From: Ruegeria sp. HKCCD4315
GTDB taxonomy: Bacteria; Pseudomonadota; Alphaproteobacteria; Rhodobacterales; Rhodobacteraceae
Assembly: GCF_013112245.1 (NCBI RefSeq)
Contig: NZ_WVRN01000001.1
Coordinates: 1,926,501-1,990,500 of the forward strand
Direction: 5' to 3'
Length of the DNA: 64,000 bases
Under the pieces are notes generated by a model. The model had not been told where the DNA came from, ran no database searches, and worked only from the letters and a program-made list of their open reading frames with translations. Made by a program: the position numbers and the translations under genes. Of the stretch, positions 44,956 through 54,253 are shown piece after piece (positions within the stretch are counted from its first letter, which is position 1; each line of letters opens with the position of its first letter).

Positions 44956-45594
44956 TCAGTTGCTCGCTGTCCGATAGTTGTGGCGATAGAAGATGTGCAC
45001 ACCAATCCGCGCAGTCTGCTTGTAAACGCGCGACCAGGACGGGCGCACTGCGGTGGTGTGATAGTGGGTCGCCCCTTCGGTCAGCTCTTTGGCTATACCG
45101 TCAATCGCCGCACGGGCTACTTTTGACACGCGCTCATAGGCTTTCTTTTCATGGATGACTTCCTTGCGGCCATCGCATGTGTATGTGAACTGGCACTGGT
45201 ATTTTTTACCCGTACCCTGACGGATTACACCACAGAGTGAGTCCGGGAAGCGGCTGCTTTTGACCCGGTTCAGGATAACCTCGGCAACGGCGAACTGTCC
45301 GCGCACGCTTTCACCACGCGCTTCAAAGTACAGTGCCTCAGACAGGCACTTCCAGTTCTCGTCACCTGTGGCTTTCGGTTGCTGGTCAAGCCAATCCTTA
45401 GAATAGCTCACTTGGACAGGCGCGGCTTTGCGCGGCTGGAACAGCTTGAAGTAGTCACGAAAGCTCTGACCCGGCAATTCGTTACGGGCCACAAGCTCTT
45501 GCTTTGCGGTTTCGGTTGCTTCCCTCTCGGCGAAGGACGCACTTGGCAGCATGGTTGCCGCCAAAGTGGCAGCAGCCAGTATATAACGTAGCAT
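44956..45594 (-). CDS. Cell wall hydrolase (SleB/Hydrolase_2 type)
   Basis: 212 aa with a signal peptide (LAAATLAATMLPSASFA). The mature domain has LSEALYFEARGES, AVAEVILNRVKSSRFPDSLCGVI and ATHYHTT, typical of SleB-like lytic transglycosylases, with the catalytic Glu in YFEARGE. It should cleave peptidoglycan in the periplasm. Starts at 45594 behind GAGG. Confidence 0.9.
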   Translation of the reverse strand: MLRYILAAATLAATMLPSASFAEREATETAKQELVARNELPGQSFRDYFKLFQPRKAAPVQVSYSKDWLDQQPKATGDENWKCLSEALYFEARGESVRGQFAVAEVILNRVKSSRFPDSLCGVIRQGTGKKYQCQFTYTCDGRKEVIHEKKAYERVSKVARAAIDGIAKELTEGATHYHTTAVRPSWSRVYKQTARIGVHIFYRHNYRTASN

Positions 45595-45781
45595 CAGATA
45601 ACCTCGCACAGGCACTTCTCGCGCCATACCCTCCCCCGGCGGGCGCGACGAGGCATCTAGCGCAATCGAGCGCAAAGGTCCAGTCTTTCGGAAAAAGCAA
45701 GTGAAAATCCGCCCGTAGCGAAGATTTAATTCGCCCACGAGTGATCAGATAACCCACTAATCCTTGGGATATCGTGCTCTG

Positions 45782-48322
45782 TCAACCCCCAAGTCTGGAC
45801 GAAATCGCCAGTTGAGCGGCAGCCAGCCGAGCGACCGGAACCCGGAACGGAGAGCACGACACGTAGTCAAACCCCAGATCCCGGCAAATCGCGATTGATT
45901 CGGGGTTTCCGCCATGTTCGCCACACACAGACAAGGTCACGTCAGGTTTTGCAGAGCGCCCGCGTTCGGCCCCCAGTTTCAACAACTCCCCCACCCCGTC
46001 CGGGTCAAGGACGTGAAACGGATCTTCGCCAAAGACGCCCTGCCGCACATAAGCTGACATGAAACGACCGGCATCATCCCGCGACAGGCCATAAGTCATC
46101 TGGGTCAGGTCGTTTGTACCAAAACTCATAAACGCCGTTTGCGGGGCGATCTCTTCTGCTCGCAGACAGGCGCGCGGCGTTTCAACCATTACGCCCAGCC
46201 GGTAGTCGAATTCCTGTCCCTGCTCGGATGCAACAGCCGCTGCGACCGAGTCGATGCGGGATTTTACCAGCTCAACCTCGCGCTTTGCCGAAACCAGAGG
46301 GATCATGACCTCGGGCACAACTGCAGCCCCGTTTTTCCGGGCCTCCAACGTTGCTTCGAAAATCGCGCGCGCCTGCATGTCGTAGATTTCCGGCACGGTT
46401 ACGCCCAGACGCACGCCGCGCAGACCCAGCATTGGGTTGTATTCGCTCATGGCAGCAACGCGGCGCTCTACATCTGAAACAGGCAGATCAAGTGCTTCGG
46501 CCAATTCTCTTTGCCCGCTGCGGGTCGTGGGCAGAAATTCGTGCAGCGGCGGGTCGAACAGGCGAATACAGACCGGCTTGCCTTCCATGATACGGAAAAG
46601 TTGCACAAAGTCCTCGCGTTGCATCGGCAACAATCGTTCCAGCACCGCCGCGCGACCAGATGAGGTTTGAGCAAAGATCATTTCGCGCATAACGATCAAA
46701 CGGCCGGGATCAAAGAACATGTGTTCGGTGCGGCACAATCCGATCCCCTGCGCCTCAAAATTCCGGGCAGTCTGCGCATCGGCGGGTGTGTCAGCATTGG
46801 CACGAATATCAATGTCACGCTCTTCATCAGCCCAAGCCATCAACGTCTGAAAACAATCGTCCAGCGCAGCCTCGAGCATTGCAGGCTGCCCCGCCAGCAC
46901 CTGCCCCGAGCTGCCATCGATGGTCAAAACATCGCCGGTTTTAAAGACGCGACCATCCGGTGCTGTCAGCATCTTCTTCTTGGTCTGAAACCGAATGTCA
47001 GACGCACCGACGATACAGGGCAACCCAAGTCCGCGCCCGATCACCGCCGCGTGGCTGGTCATTCCGCCTTTTTCCGTCAACACAGCCACAGCCGCGTGCA
47101 TTCCACGCACATCCTCGGGCGAAGTTTCGCGACGCACCAGAACACAGGCTTCGCCACGCGCGGCACTTGCCTGCGCCTCAGCCGAGGTGAACACGATCTT
47201 ACCGGTCGATGCACCGGGACTAGCGCCAATGGCAGTTGTCAGAACATCGCGTCGTGCATCCGGATGCACCTGCCGGTGCAGAAGTTCGTTCAGCGCGTGG
47301 GGGTCAACACGCATGACCGCCTCTTGCGGCGGGATTATCCCGTCCTCCGCCAGACGCACTGCGATCCGCATAGCCGCGCGAGCGCTGCGCTGTACGCGCA
47401 CGCCATCCAGGATGTGCACGTCACCGTTCTGAATAACGAATTCGACCTGCATTTCTTCGCGCAGTTTTGCGCGCATCAAAGCGGCCTGTTGCTTGAGTTC
47501 AGAAAAGGCTTCGGGTGCAACTTCCTCAAGCGATGGGCCACGCGGGTCTTTTTCCAGAAACAGCGCGGCAACATCTTCACCCAACGCATCCCGGCCCTGA
47601 CTTTGGCTCAGATAACGACCGGTGATCTGCTGCATCCCGGTTGTGGAATCGACCAGTTGCAAAACGCCAGAGCCACATTCGCCCTGCCCGACACCGGGGA
47701 TCATTTCCTGAATGACCAGCCCCAACCCGGCATCAACCGGTGCCCCCTTGGCCTGCCGCAACAAGCGCGCCGAGGTTCCATCCCACGCCCGTGCCATAGA
47801 CCGTAACACGCCGATTAACTGCTCTCCGCGGTCTTGCGGAAAGGCTTCGTCGGTTTCATCTTCATAGGCCCGCAACGAAAGGCGCAGGCCCTCGCTTCCG
47901 TCCAGTTCGATGTCGTCAAACACATCAGGATCCAGGCGTGCCACGTGGATGGCATAGCTTTGTACAAATCTCAGATACAGTGCGGCAGCCGCTTCGGCCC
48001 CCATGTTTTCCGACAGATCCACATAGCGTGCATCGTTCATGCCGATGTTCAGAACTGCCCCGGGTCCGCCCCAATCCGGGTCCTCGGAACTGGGTCGAAC
48101 ACATAGCAACGTCGCCGGGTCAAACTGTTCGAGGATCGCGGCCAGGTTCGGGATCTCGCCTTCGGCAATCTGGTGCACAGAGTCAAAAGACAGTGCGACG
48201 GTTCGCGGAACAGGCAGTTCAAGACGGACCAGCCGTTGCAGGCACTTGGCCCGCCCGCCATGGGTATGGGCCGTGACCGGCGCGTCGGAGGTTATGAGCG
48301 TGGTATGCGGATTATTCTGCAC
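45782..48322 (-). CDS. Divergent pyruvate, phosphate dikinase (PEP-utilising enzyme)
   Basis: 846 aa, GTG start at 48322 after AAAGG. Three parts as in PPDK: N-terminal nucleotide-binding region, swivelling domain with phospho-acceptor His424 (GGMTSHAAVIGR), and C-terminal PEP/pyruvate barrel with Cys800 (SVCGEHGG). PPDK makes PEP from pyruvate, ATP and phosphate. The normally conserved VRSGA loop of the ATP domain is VRPSS here, and the protein is about 30-40 residues short, so nucleotide or product use may differ. Confidence 0.85.
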   Translation of the reverse strand: MQNNPHTTLITSDAPVTAHTHGGRAKCLQRLVRLELPVPRTVALSFDSVHQIAEGEIPNLAAILEQFDPATLLCVRPSSEDPDWGGPGAVLNIGMNDARYVDLSENMGAEAAAALYLRFVQSYAIHVARLDPDVFDDIELDGSEGLRLSLRAYEDETDEAFPQDRGEQLIGVLRSMARAWDGTSARLLRQAKGAPVDAGLGLVIQEMIPGVGQGECGSGVLQLVDSTTGMQQITGRYLSQSQGRDALGEDVAALFLEKDPRGPSLEEVAPEAFSELKQQAALMRAKLREEMQVEFVIQNGDVHILDGVRVQRSARAAMRIAVRLAEDGIIPPQEAVMRVDPHALNELLHRQVHPDARRDVLTTAIGASPGASTGKIVFTSAEAQASAARGEACVLVRRETSPEDVRGMHAAVAVLTEKGGMTSHAAVIGRGLGLPCIVGASDIRFQTKKKMLTAPDGRVFKTGDVLTIDGSSGQVLAGQPAMLEAALDDCFQTLMAWADEERDIDIRANADTPADAQTARNFEAQGIGLCRTEHMFFDPGRLIVMREMIFAQTSSGRAAVLERLLPMQREDFVQLFRIMEGKPVCIRLFDPPLHEFLPTTRSGQRELAEALDLPVSDVERRVAAMSEYNPMLGLRGVRLGVTVPEIYDMQARAIFEATLEARKNGAAVVPEVMIPLVSAKREVELVKSRIDSVAAAVASEQGQEFDYRLGVMVETPRACLRAEEIAPQTAFMSFGTNDLTQMTYGLSRDDAGRFMSAYVRQGVFGEDPFHVLDPDGVGELLKLGAERGRSAKPDVTLSVCGEHGGNPESIAICRDLGFDYVSCSPFRVPVARLAAAQLAISSRLGG

Positions 48323-48381
48323 TGCAGCACCTTTTGGTTTGCGTGCAGCATAAGCGCTTGCGCCTTTCGCGCAAGGGCGTT

Positions 48382-48408
48382 CTGGGCGCGCATTTGCCGC
48401 GCGCCCAG
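48382..48408. terminator. Perfect hairpin after glyS
   Basis: CTGGGCGCGC and GCGCGCCCAG (10 bp) with a 7-nt loop, directly after the glyS stop; no U-tract, so termination strength is uncertain. Confidence 0.5.
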
Positions 48409-48412
48409 AGAT

Positions 48413-50632
48413 TTAACCTTCAATCTTGGTCAGATCGGCCACGCTGGAGCAGACCGTGCGGATCTGGCTGAGCAGGTTCAGGCGGTTGCGGCGCAGGATG
48501 TCATTGTCGGTGTTGACCTGCACATCCTCAAAGAACGCATCCACCGGCCCGCGAAGGGCGGCCATGGCGGTCATGGCAGTCGGGAAATCCTCAGCCTTGA
48601 GCGCGGGGTCAATCTGCGCCTGTGCCTGATCCAAGGCGGCAAACAGCGCCTTTTCGCTGTACGTCTCAGCAAATTTCACATCCGCACCATAGGAGTATTC
48701 GACGCCATCCTTCTCTTCGGCCTGCGTCAGGATGTTGTTGGCGCGCTTGAAGCCCTGCACGAGGTTCTCGCCATCCTCGGTCGAGATCACCGCATTCAGA
48801 GCACGGGCGCGTTTTACCAGCAGGTTGAGGTCGTCATTCCCCTCCATCGCGATACAGGCGTCGATGATGTCGTGGCGGATGCCCTCGTCGCGGAGAAAGA
48901 CCTTCAGACGATCGTGGAAGAAGGAGAGGAGGTCATCGGATGCGTCAGGAACCTTTTCCTCTAACTCAAGAAATGCCGCCGCAGGCGATCCGCCAATTCT
49001 TTCTTTGACAGCCTGAAAAGCCCCGCCAAATACACCGTGATCTGCAATTTCCTCCAGAAGGTCGCGCACATTTGCATCCGGCAGCGCCTCATTGATGGCG
49101 TTCTCTGCCCGCACTAACTGGCTATCAAAGAAACGGTCTAAACTGATGCGCAGATCGTTACCCAGCACCAAACGAATAACTCCCAACGCCGCACGGCGCA
49201 GTGCAAACGGATCTTTCGAACCGGTCGGCTTCTCATCAATCGCCCAGAACCCAGCCAGCGTATCCAGCTTGTCAGCCAGCGCCACGGTCACCGAAAGCGG
49301 TGCGGTTGGTACGTCGTCCGATGGACCCAGCGGTGAGTAGTGCTCCTCCGCCACGGCAGCCACTGCGGCGTCTTCGCCTGCGGCTTCGATATAGTAGCGG
49401 CCCATAAGACCCTGAAGTTCAGGGAACTCATAAACCATCTCGGAACTCAGATCGGCCTTTGCCAGACGCGCGGCTTTCTCGGCCTGATCGGCATCCGCTC
49501 CGGTCACCGGGGCCAGTTCGCGGGCCAGCGCGGCGATGCGGTCGATGCGCTCGGCCTGGGTGCCCAGTTTGTTGTGGAAGGTCACATTCTCCAGCGCGCG
49601 GGTCCATTGGGCGATGTCCGACTTGGCAACGCGCAGGTCATTCTCCCAAAAGAATTTCGCATCCGCCAGACGAGCTGACAGCACCTTCTGGTTCCCCGCC
49701 AGAATGGTCGCGCCATTGTCAGCGGTTTCGCGGTTGGCGACGGTGATGAAGCGCTCGATCCGGCCCGTTTTGGGGTTCTTTACGGAAAAGAACTTCTGGT
49801 GTTCCTTCATTGAGGTTTGCAGCACCTCGGGCGGCAATTCGAGGAATTCCTCGTCGATCTGCCCCATCAGTACCACGGGCCATTCGACCAGCCCGGCGAC
49901 CTCGGCCAACAGGCCCTTGTCTTCCACCACTTCCAGACCGGCGGCAAAGGCCATGTTCTGGGCGTCGTTCCAGATATGCTCGGCCCGTTCGTCGGGCGAC
50001 AGCACGACAAATGCGCGTTTCAATTGGGCGGCGTAATCCTCGAACGACGATACCGAAAACCGGTTCGGCGCCATGAAGCGGTGGCCAGCGGTCGTGTCCC
50101 CGGATGCTATGCCCTCGACCTCAAGCGGCACGGTTTGCGAGCCTGCTTCATCATTCAGAATACACAGGATCGAATGCAGCGGACGGACCCAACGCATGGC
50201 ACCACTGCCCCACCGCATGGATTTGGGCCATGGGAAGTTGCGGATGGTGGCTTCCAGCACCTCAGCGACAATATCAGCCGCTGGTCGCCCTGCCTTTTCG
50301 ATGGTGGCAAAGTAAACCGCACCTTTGGGTGTGTCGCGCTCTTCTAGCTGGTCGCGGGTCAGGCCAGCGCCACGCAGGAACCCTTCGATGGCTTTGTCCG
50401 GCGCGCCGACCTTGGGGCCCTTGCGTTCCTCGCGAATGGTGGGGCTTTCCGCCAGCAGACCTTCGACCGCCAGCGTCAGGCGGCGCGGCGTGGTCAGGGC
50501 GGCAGCCCCGGCATAGGTCAGACCGGCCTCGACCAAACCATCGGTGATCCGCTTTTTCAGGTCCTCACCGGCGCGGGTCTGCATGCGCGCGGGGATCTCC
50601 TCGGAAAACAGTTCGATCAGCAGGTCAGGCAT
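48413..50632 (-). CDS. glyS: Glycyl-tRNA synthetase beta subunit
   Basis: 739 aa. The tRNA-binding partner of GlyQ in the alpha2-beta2 enzyme; N-terminal MPDLLIELFSEEIPARMQ is the family start, ending with a DALR-like anticodon-binding domain. Cytoplasmic. It starts 9 bp after gltS, so the glycine-tRNA operon runs glyQ, DUF6446, gltS, glyS, with marC facing the other way inside it. Confidence 0.97.
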   Translation of the reverse strand: MPDLLIELFSEEIPARMQTRAGEDLKKRITDGLVEAGLTYAGAAALTTPRRLTLAVEGLLAESPTIREERKGPKVGAPDKAIEGFLRGAGLTRDQLEERDTPKGAVYFATIEKAGRPAADIVAEVLEATIRNFPWPKSMRWGSGAMRWVRPLHSILCILNDEAGSQTVPLEVEGIASGDTTAGHRFMAPNRFSVSSFEDYAAQLKRAFVVLSPDERAEHIWNDAQNMAFAAGLEVVEDKGLLAEVAGLVEWPVVLMGQIDEEFLELPPEVLQTSMKEHQKFFSVKNPKTGRIERFITVANRETADNGATILAGNQKVLSARLADAKFFWENDLRVAKSDIAQWTRALENVTFHNKLGTQAERIDRIAALARELAPVTGADADQAEKAARLAKADLSSEMVYEFPELQGLMGRYYIEAAGEDAAVAAVAEEHYSPLGPSDDVPTAPLSVTVALADKLDTLAGFWAIDEKPTGSKDPFALRRAALGVIRLVLGNDLRISLDRFFDSQLVRAENAINEALPDANVRDLLEEIADHGVFGGAFQAVKERIGGSPAAAFLELEEKVPDASDDLLSFFHDRLKVFLRDEGIRHDIIDACIAMEGNDDLNLLVKRARALNAVISTEDGENLVQGFKRANNILTQAEEKDGVEYSYGADVKFAETYSEKALFAALDQAQAQIDPALKAEDFPTAMTAMAALRGPVDAFFEDVQVNTDNDILRRNRLNLLSQIRTVCSSVADLTKIEG

Positions 50633-50641
50633 TGTTGGTCC

Positions 50642-51850
50642 TTAGAAATTGACGATCGTCTGAATGACGATGGCATTTGCGATATCCACAAAGAAGGCGG
50701 ATACAAGGGGGAGCACAATAAAGGCAATAGGCGATGGACCATATCGCTTGGTCACGGCGGTCATATTTGCAATTGCGGTGGGTGTAGCCCCTAAAGCAAA
50801 GCCCCCAAAACCCGCAGCCAGCACCGCCGCGCGGTAGTTTGAACCCATAAGCGGAAACAGCACCCAAATTACAAAGACGACCGTGAACAGCGTCTGCGCC
50901 GACATGATAACCGCTATCGCCATCCCCAATTCGGCAATTGTCCAAAGCTGAAGGCTCATCAAGGACATCGCCAGAAACGCACCCAGTGCAAATTCCGAGA
51001 TCAAGGCCAGCGAGGGCGTCCGTGCAACAGGTGGGGCGGACGGCACCAAGGCCGTTCTCAGGTTCGAAATCACGATGCCCATCAGAAGGCAGGGCACAAA
51101 CAAAGGCAGTTTCAGCCCAGCAGCGGCAATGGCCTCGCCCAATATAAAGCCAAAAATGACCGCAAGATTCAGATGCAGCAGCACGCGCATGATCGAGATA
51201 TGGTCGATGCCCGAAAGCTTTGGCTCATCATCGGGCAGCCCGACCGTGTGTTCCTCATCGGGTCGATCAGGCGTCAGATTGCGCGATTCAACCAACAGGC
51301 GCGCGATGGGGCCACCGACCAAAGCCGCCAGAACCAGGCCCAACGTCGCAACCGCAACGCCCAATTCGGTCGCGCCTTCCAAACCGGTCGCCCCTGCAAC
51401 CTCTGGTGCCCATGCGATCGCGGTCCCGTGCCCGCCGATGAGGGCAGCGGATCCGAACAGAACGCCGGCTTGCGCGGGATAGCCAAACAACGACGCGCCT
51501 GCCGCTCCGATCACGTTCTGCGCAATGATCGTCACGAGCGTCAAAATCAGGAGAATGAGCAGAGGCTTACCGCCCGCAATCAAATCAGAAAACCGCGCAT
51601 TCAGGCCAATCCCGGCGAAAAACAGAACCAGTAGGGAATCGCGGGTGTTCAGTTCGAAGGACAGTTCGAGGTTGAACACCAGATATAGGGCCAGAACGAC
51701 AAGCGATGCCAGAAGTCCACCAGTGACGGGTTCAGGGATATTGAATTGCCGCAGCATCGCAACCCTGCTGTTGATCTGCGCGCCAAGCAGATAGACAGCA
51801 AAACCCATGGTCGCCGTGATGAAATCCGGGATTGTTACTGCGTCGGCCAA
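50642..51850 (-). CDS. GltS-type sodium/glutamate symporter
   Basis: 402 aa, about ten or eleven transmembrane helices. GFAVYLLGAQINSRVAMLRQFNIPEPVTGGL and GGHGTAIAWAPEV are family signatures of sodium:glutamate symporters. TTG start at 51850 (after TGAGGA) avoids overlap with the upstream gene; an ATG at 51910 would overlap it by 50 bp. It lies inside the glyQ-glyS operon, which is unusual for a transporter. Confidence 0.85.
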   Translation of the reverse strand: MADAVTIPDFITATMGFAVYLLGAQINSRVAMLRQFNIPEPVTGGLLASLVVLALYLVFNLELSFELNTRDSLLVLFFAGIGLNARFSDLIAGGKPLLILLILTLVTIIAQNVIGAAGASLFGYPAQAGVLFGSAALIGGHGTAIAWAPEVAGATGLEGATELGVAVATLGLVLAALVGGPIARLLVESRNLTPDRPDEEHTVGLPDDEPKLSGIDHISIMRVLLHLNLAVIFGFILGEAIAAAGLKLPLFVPCLLMGIVISNLRTALVPSAPPVARTPSLALISEFALGAFLAMSLMSLQLWTIAELGMAIAVIMSAQTLFTVVFVIWVLFPLMGSNYRAAVLAAGFGGFALGATPTAIANMTAVTKRYGPSPIAFIVLPLVSAFFVDIANAIVIQTIVNF

Positions 51851-51860
51851 GGCAAGTTCC

Positions 51861-52385
51861 TCAGTTCTCGGGGCGCGGGGGGCACTCCTCTCCGACCACC
51901 GTACCGTCATAGGCCTTTTCGCCGCAATTGTTCAGAACGTGCCAGATAAAACCTTTGCCGTCCTGGGTGATGGCCACGATGCGATCAACGCCGTAATGCA
52001 CATTTTTCTGGCCAATAAAGGCTTGGGCCTTGCCGGATTTCAGATCGTCAGCCAGGCCCACCGCATCATAACAGTCAAACCAGCCCGGCGCGGTCAGCGG
52101 TGTTGCCTCTTCCGCCGTCACATAAGTGGCCCGCAACTCGTCCAGCGCGATGTCGGTTTCAAAACAGGCGCGGTATCGGATCGGAGAGCTGTCTGCGTCT
52201 ATGGCCTGAAACGAAGAATAAGGAATAGCAACCGGCGGCTGTGCTGCGTCAGCCAACAAGACAACATCCTCACCCGGACGGGGTTCAACATCGTAATAAT
52301 ACCCGTAGACCTGCAAGTAATACATGCCTGCGCCTGCAAGGGCTGCGGACAAAAGCAGGATGATCGCCAGAATTTTACCAGTCAT
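51861..52385 (-). CDS. DUF6446 family protein with N-terminal membrane anchor
   Basis: 174 aa. One N-terminal transmembrane or signal segment (residues 4-24), then a periplasmic domain rich in short strands with three or four Cys (ACFETD, FDCYD, NNCGEK) that could pair. I recognise it as a family usually found between glyQ and glyS in Rhodobacterales. Function unknown. Confidence 0.75.
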   Translation of the reverse strand: MTGKILAIILLLSAALAGAGMYYLQVYGYYYDVEPRPGEDVVLLADAAQPPVAIPYSSFQAIDADSSPIRYRACFETDIALDELRATYVTAEEATPLTAPGWFDCYDAVGLADDLKSGKAQAFIGQKNVHYGVDRIVAITQDGKGFIWHVLNNCGEKAYDGTVVGEECPPRPEN

Positions 52386-52476
52386 CTTTCGATGCTTCCC
52401 TTCATGCAAGGACTTTCAAGTCTTTCAGAAATAGGCCACATTTCAACGCAGAACAGAACGACCCGAGGCGAAAAGT

Positions 52477-53109
52477 ATGGATACCACCCTTGCCGTTGGA
52501 TTTTTCGGCGCGCTTTTTGCCATCATGAATCCAGTGACGAACCTGCCGGTATTTCTGAGTGTCACGCAGAACCTGTCCGCCTCTGATCAGCGCAAAGTTG
52601 CGATCAAAACATCCCTCTACTGCCTGATCCTGGGTGGAGCGTTTGCAGCCGTGGGCAGTCAGGCGCTTGGCCTGTTTGGCATAACGGTCGATCACTTGCG
52701 GGTCGCGGGCGGTCTGGTCGTTCTGATGATCGGTTTCAACATGCTCAACGGCAACGAGAGTACGTCGCACCACGGAACCGAAGACGAGAAACAAGAATAC
52801 CACACAGCTGAAACCGTCGCGTTTTACCCTCTGGCCTTTCCCATTCTTGTTGGGCCCGGAACCATTACAACTTTGATCTTGTACGCCCATCACGTGAAAA
52901 AGCCTGTCGAAGTAATTGTATTCGCAGGCGTATTCCTGGTGGTCGTCGCGCTTTTGCTGGTCACCTTCTGGAATGCAGCATGGCTGGCCGAACGCCTGTC
53001 GGGCAACGCGCGTGTGATCATGAGCCGCTTTATGGGTATGATCTTGTCGGCCATCGCGATCAGTATGATCGCGGATGGCCTCAAAGCGCTGCTGCCGGGG
53101 CTGGCCTGA
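52477..53109 (+). CDS. MarC-family membrane protein
   Basis: 210 aa, six transmembrane helices. ALFAIMNPVTNLPVFL and PLAFPILVGPGTITTLILY are MarC-family signatures. Despite the name the family is not clearly linked to drug resistance; transport is suspected. It is transcribed against the surrounding glyQ/glyS genes and its stop is 8 bp from that of glyQ. Confidence 0.9.
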   Translation: MDTTLAVGFFGALFAIMNPVTNLPVFLSVTQNLSASDQRKVAIKTSLYCLILGGAFAAVGSQALGLFGITVDHLRVAGGLVVLMIGFNMLNGNESTSHHGTEDEKQEYHTAETVAFYPLAFPILVGPGTITTLILYAHHVKKPVEVIVFAGVFLVVVALLLVTFWNAAWLAERLSGNARVIMSRFMGMILSAIAISMIADGLKALLPGLA

Positions 53110-53117
53110 TTGGCCCA

Positions 53118-54047
53118 TCAGGCTTGGAACCCGGCCGCCTCGGTCTGAACAAACGCATCCGCGCATTGCTTTGCCAGCGCCCGCACACGTCCAATGTAAG
53201 CCTGTCTTTCAGTCACCGAAATCACTCCGCGCGCATCCAGCAGGTTGAAGATGTGGCTGGCCTTGATGCATTGATCATAAGCCGGGTGCGCCATGATGAT
53301 GCGCTTGCCGGTTTTAGGATCGTCATGCTCTTGCGCCAGAATGGCAGCACATTCAGCCTCGGCCTCTTCGAAATGACGCAGAAGAACCTCGGTATTGGCA
53401 ACGTCAAAGTTCCAGCGTGCGTATTCCTCTTCGGTTTGCTTGAAGATGTCACCGTATGTCAGCGGGCTGGGGGATTGCGGGTCGTTGAACGGCATGTCCA
53501 TCACATGGTCTACACCCAGCACATACATCGCCAGACGCTCCAGACCATAGGTCAGCTCACCCGAGACGGGTGCGCAATCATGCCCGCCGACCTGCTGGAA
53601 ATAAGTGAACTGGCTGACTTCCATACCATCACACCAGACTTCCCAACCCAGACCCCAGGCACCCAGGGTGGGGCTTTCCCAGTCATCTTCGACAAATCGG
53701 ATGTCATGCAGATCCATGTCGATGCCGATGGCCTCGAGGCTGCCCAGATAAAGCTCCTGCAGATCGGGCGGGCTGGGTTTGATCAGCACCTGGTACTGAT
53801 AGTAATGCTGCAAACGATTTGGGTTTTCGCCATAGCGCCCATCCGTCGGGCGGCGCGACGGCTGAACATAGGCCGCGGCCCATGCTTTGGATCCCAACGC
53901 ACGCAGAGTGGTCGCAGGATGGAACGTCCCTGCCCCGACCTCCATGTCATAGGGCTGCAAAATCGCACAGCCTTTCGAGGCCCAATAGGTCTGAAGCCGC
54001 AGGATAATCTCCTGAAATGAACGCGGTGCGCTGTTCGGTTCGGTCAT
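53118..54047 (-). CDS. glyQ: Glycyl-tRNA synthetase alpha subunit
   Basis: 309 aa. The catalytic subunit that activates glycine; class II motifs appear in [37 protein letters not shown] and in the [13 protein letters not shown] region. Start at 54047 after AGAGGG. Its partner glyS is about 2.5 kb downstream, separated by gltS, DUF6446 and the oppositely read marC. Confidence 0.97.
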   Translation of the reverse strand: MTEPNSAPRSFQEIILRLQTYWASKGCAILQPYDMEVGAGTFHPATTLRALGSKAWAAAYVQPSRRPTDGRYGENPNRLQHYYQYQVLIKPSPPDLQELYLGSLEAIGIDMDLHDIRFVEDDWESPTLGAWGLGWEVWCDGMEVSQFTYFQQVGGHDCAPVSGELTYGLERLAMYVLGVDHVMDMPFNDPQSPSPLTYGDIFKQTEEEYARWNFDVANTEVLLRHFEEAEAECAAILAQEHDDPKTGKRIIMAHPAYDQCIKASHIFNLLDARGVISVTERQAYIGRVRALAKQCADAFVQTEAAGFQA

Positions 54048-54253
54048 GGCATTCCCTCTGGGCATTCTTACGCCCGGTTCCGGTCGGTTTGGCCCTTCCT
54101 ATGCAAGGGGCCAAGGGGCGTCAACGGGGCTTTGCCCCATGGCTGTATCTGCGCGGCCACACCACAAATTCCCCGTACATGCGGCATGGTATTTAGCACT
54201 GGAAATCGCGTACCCTGCGCCAAAGCACAAACACTGCAAAACACGGGCAGACA

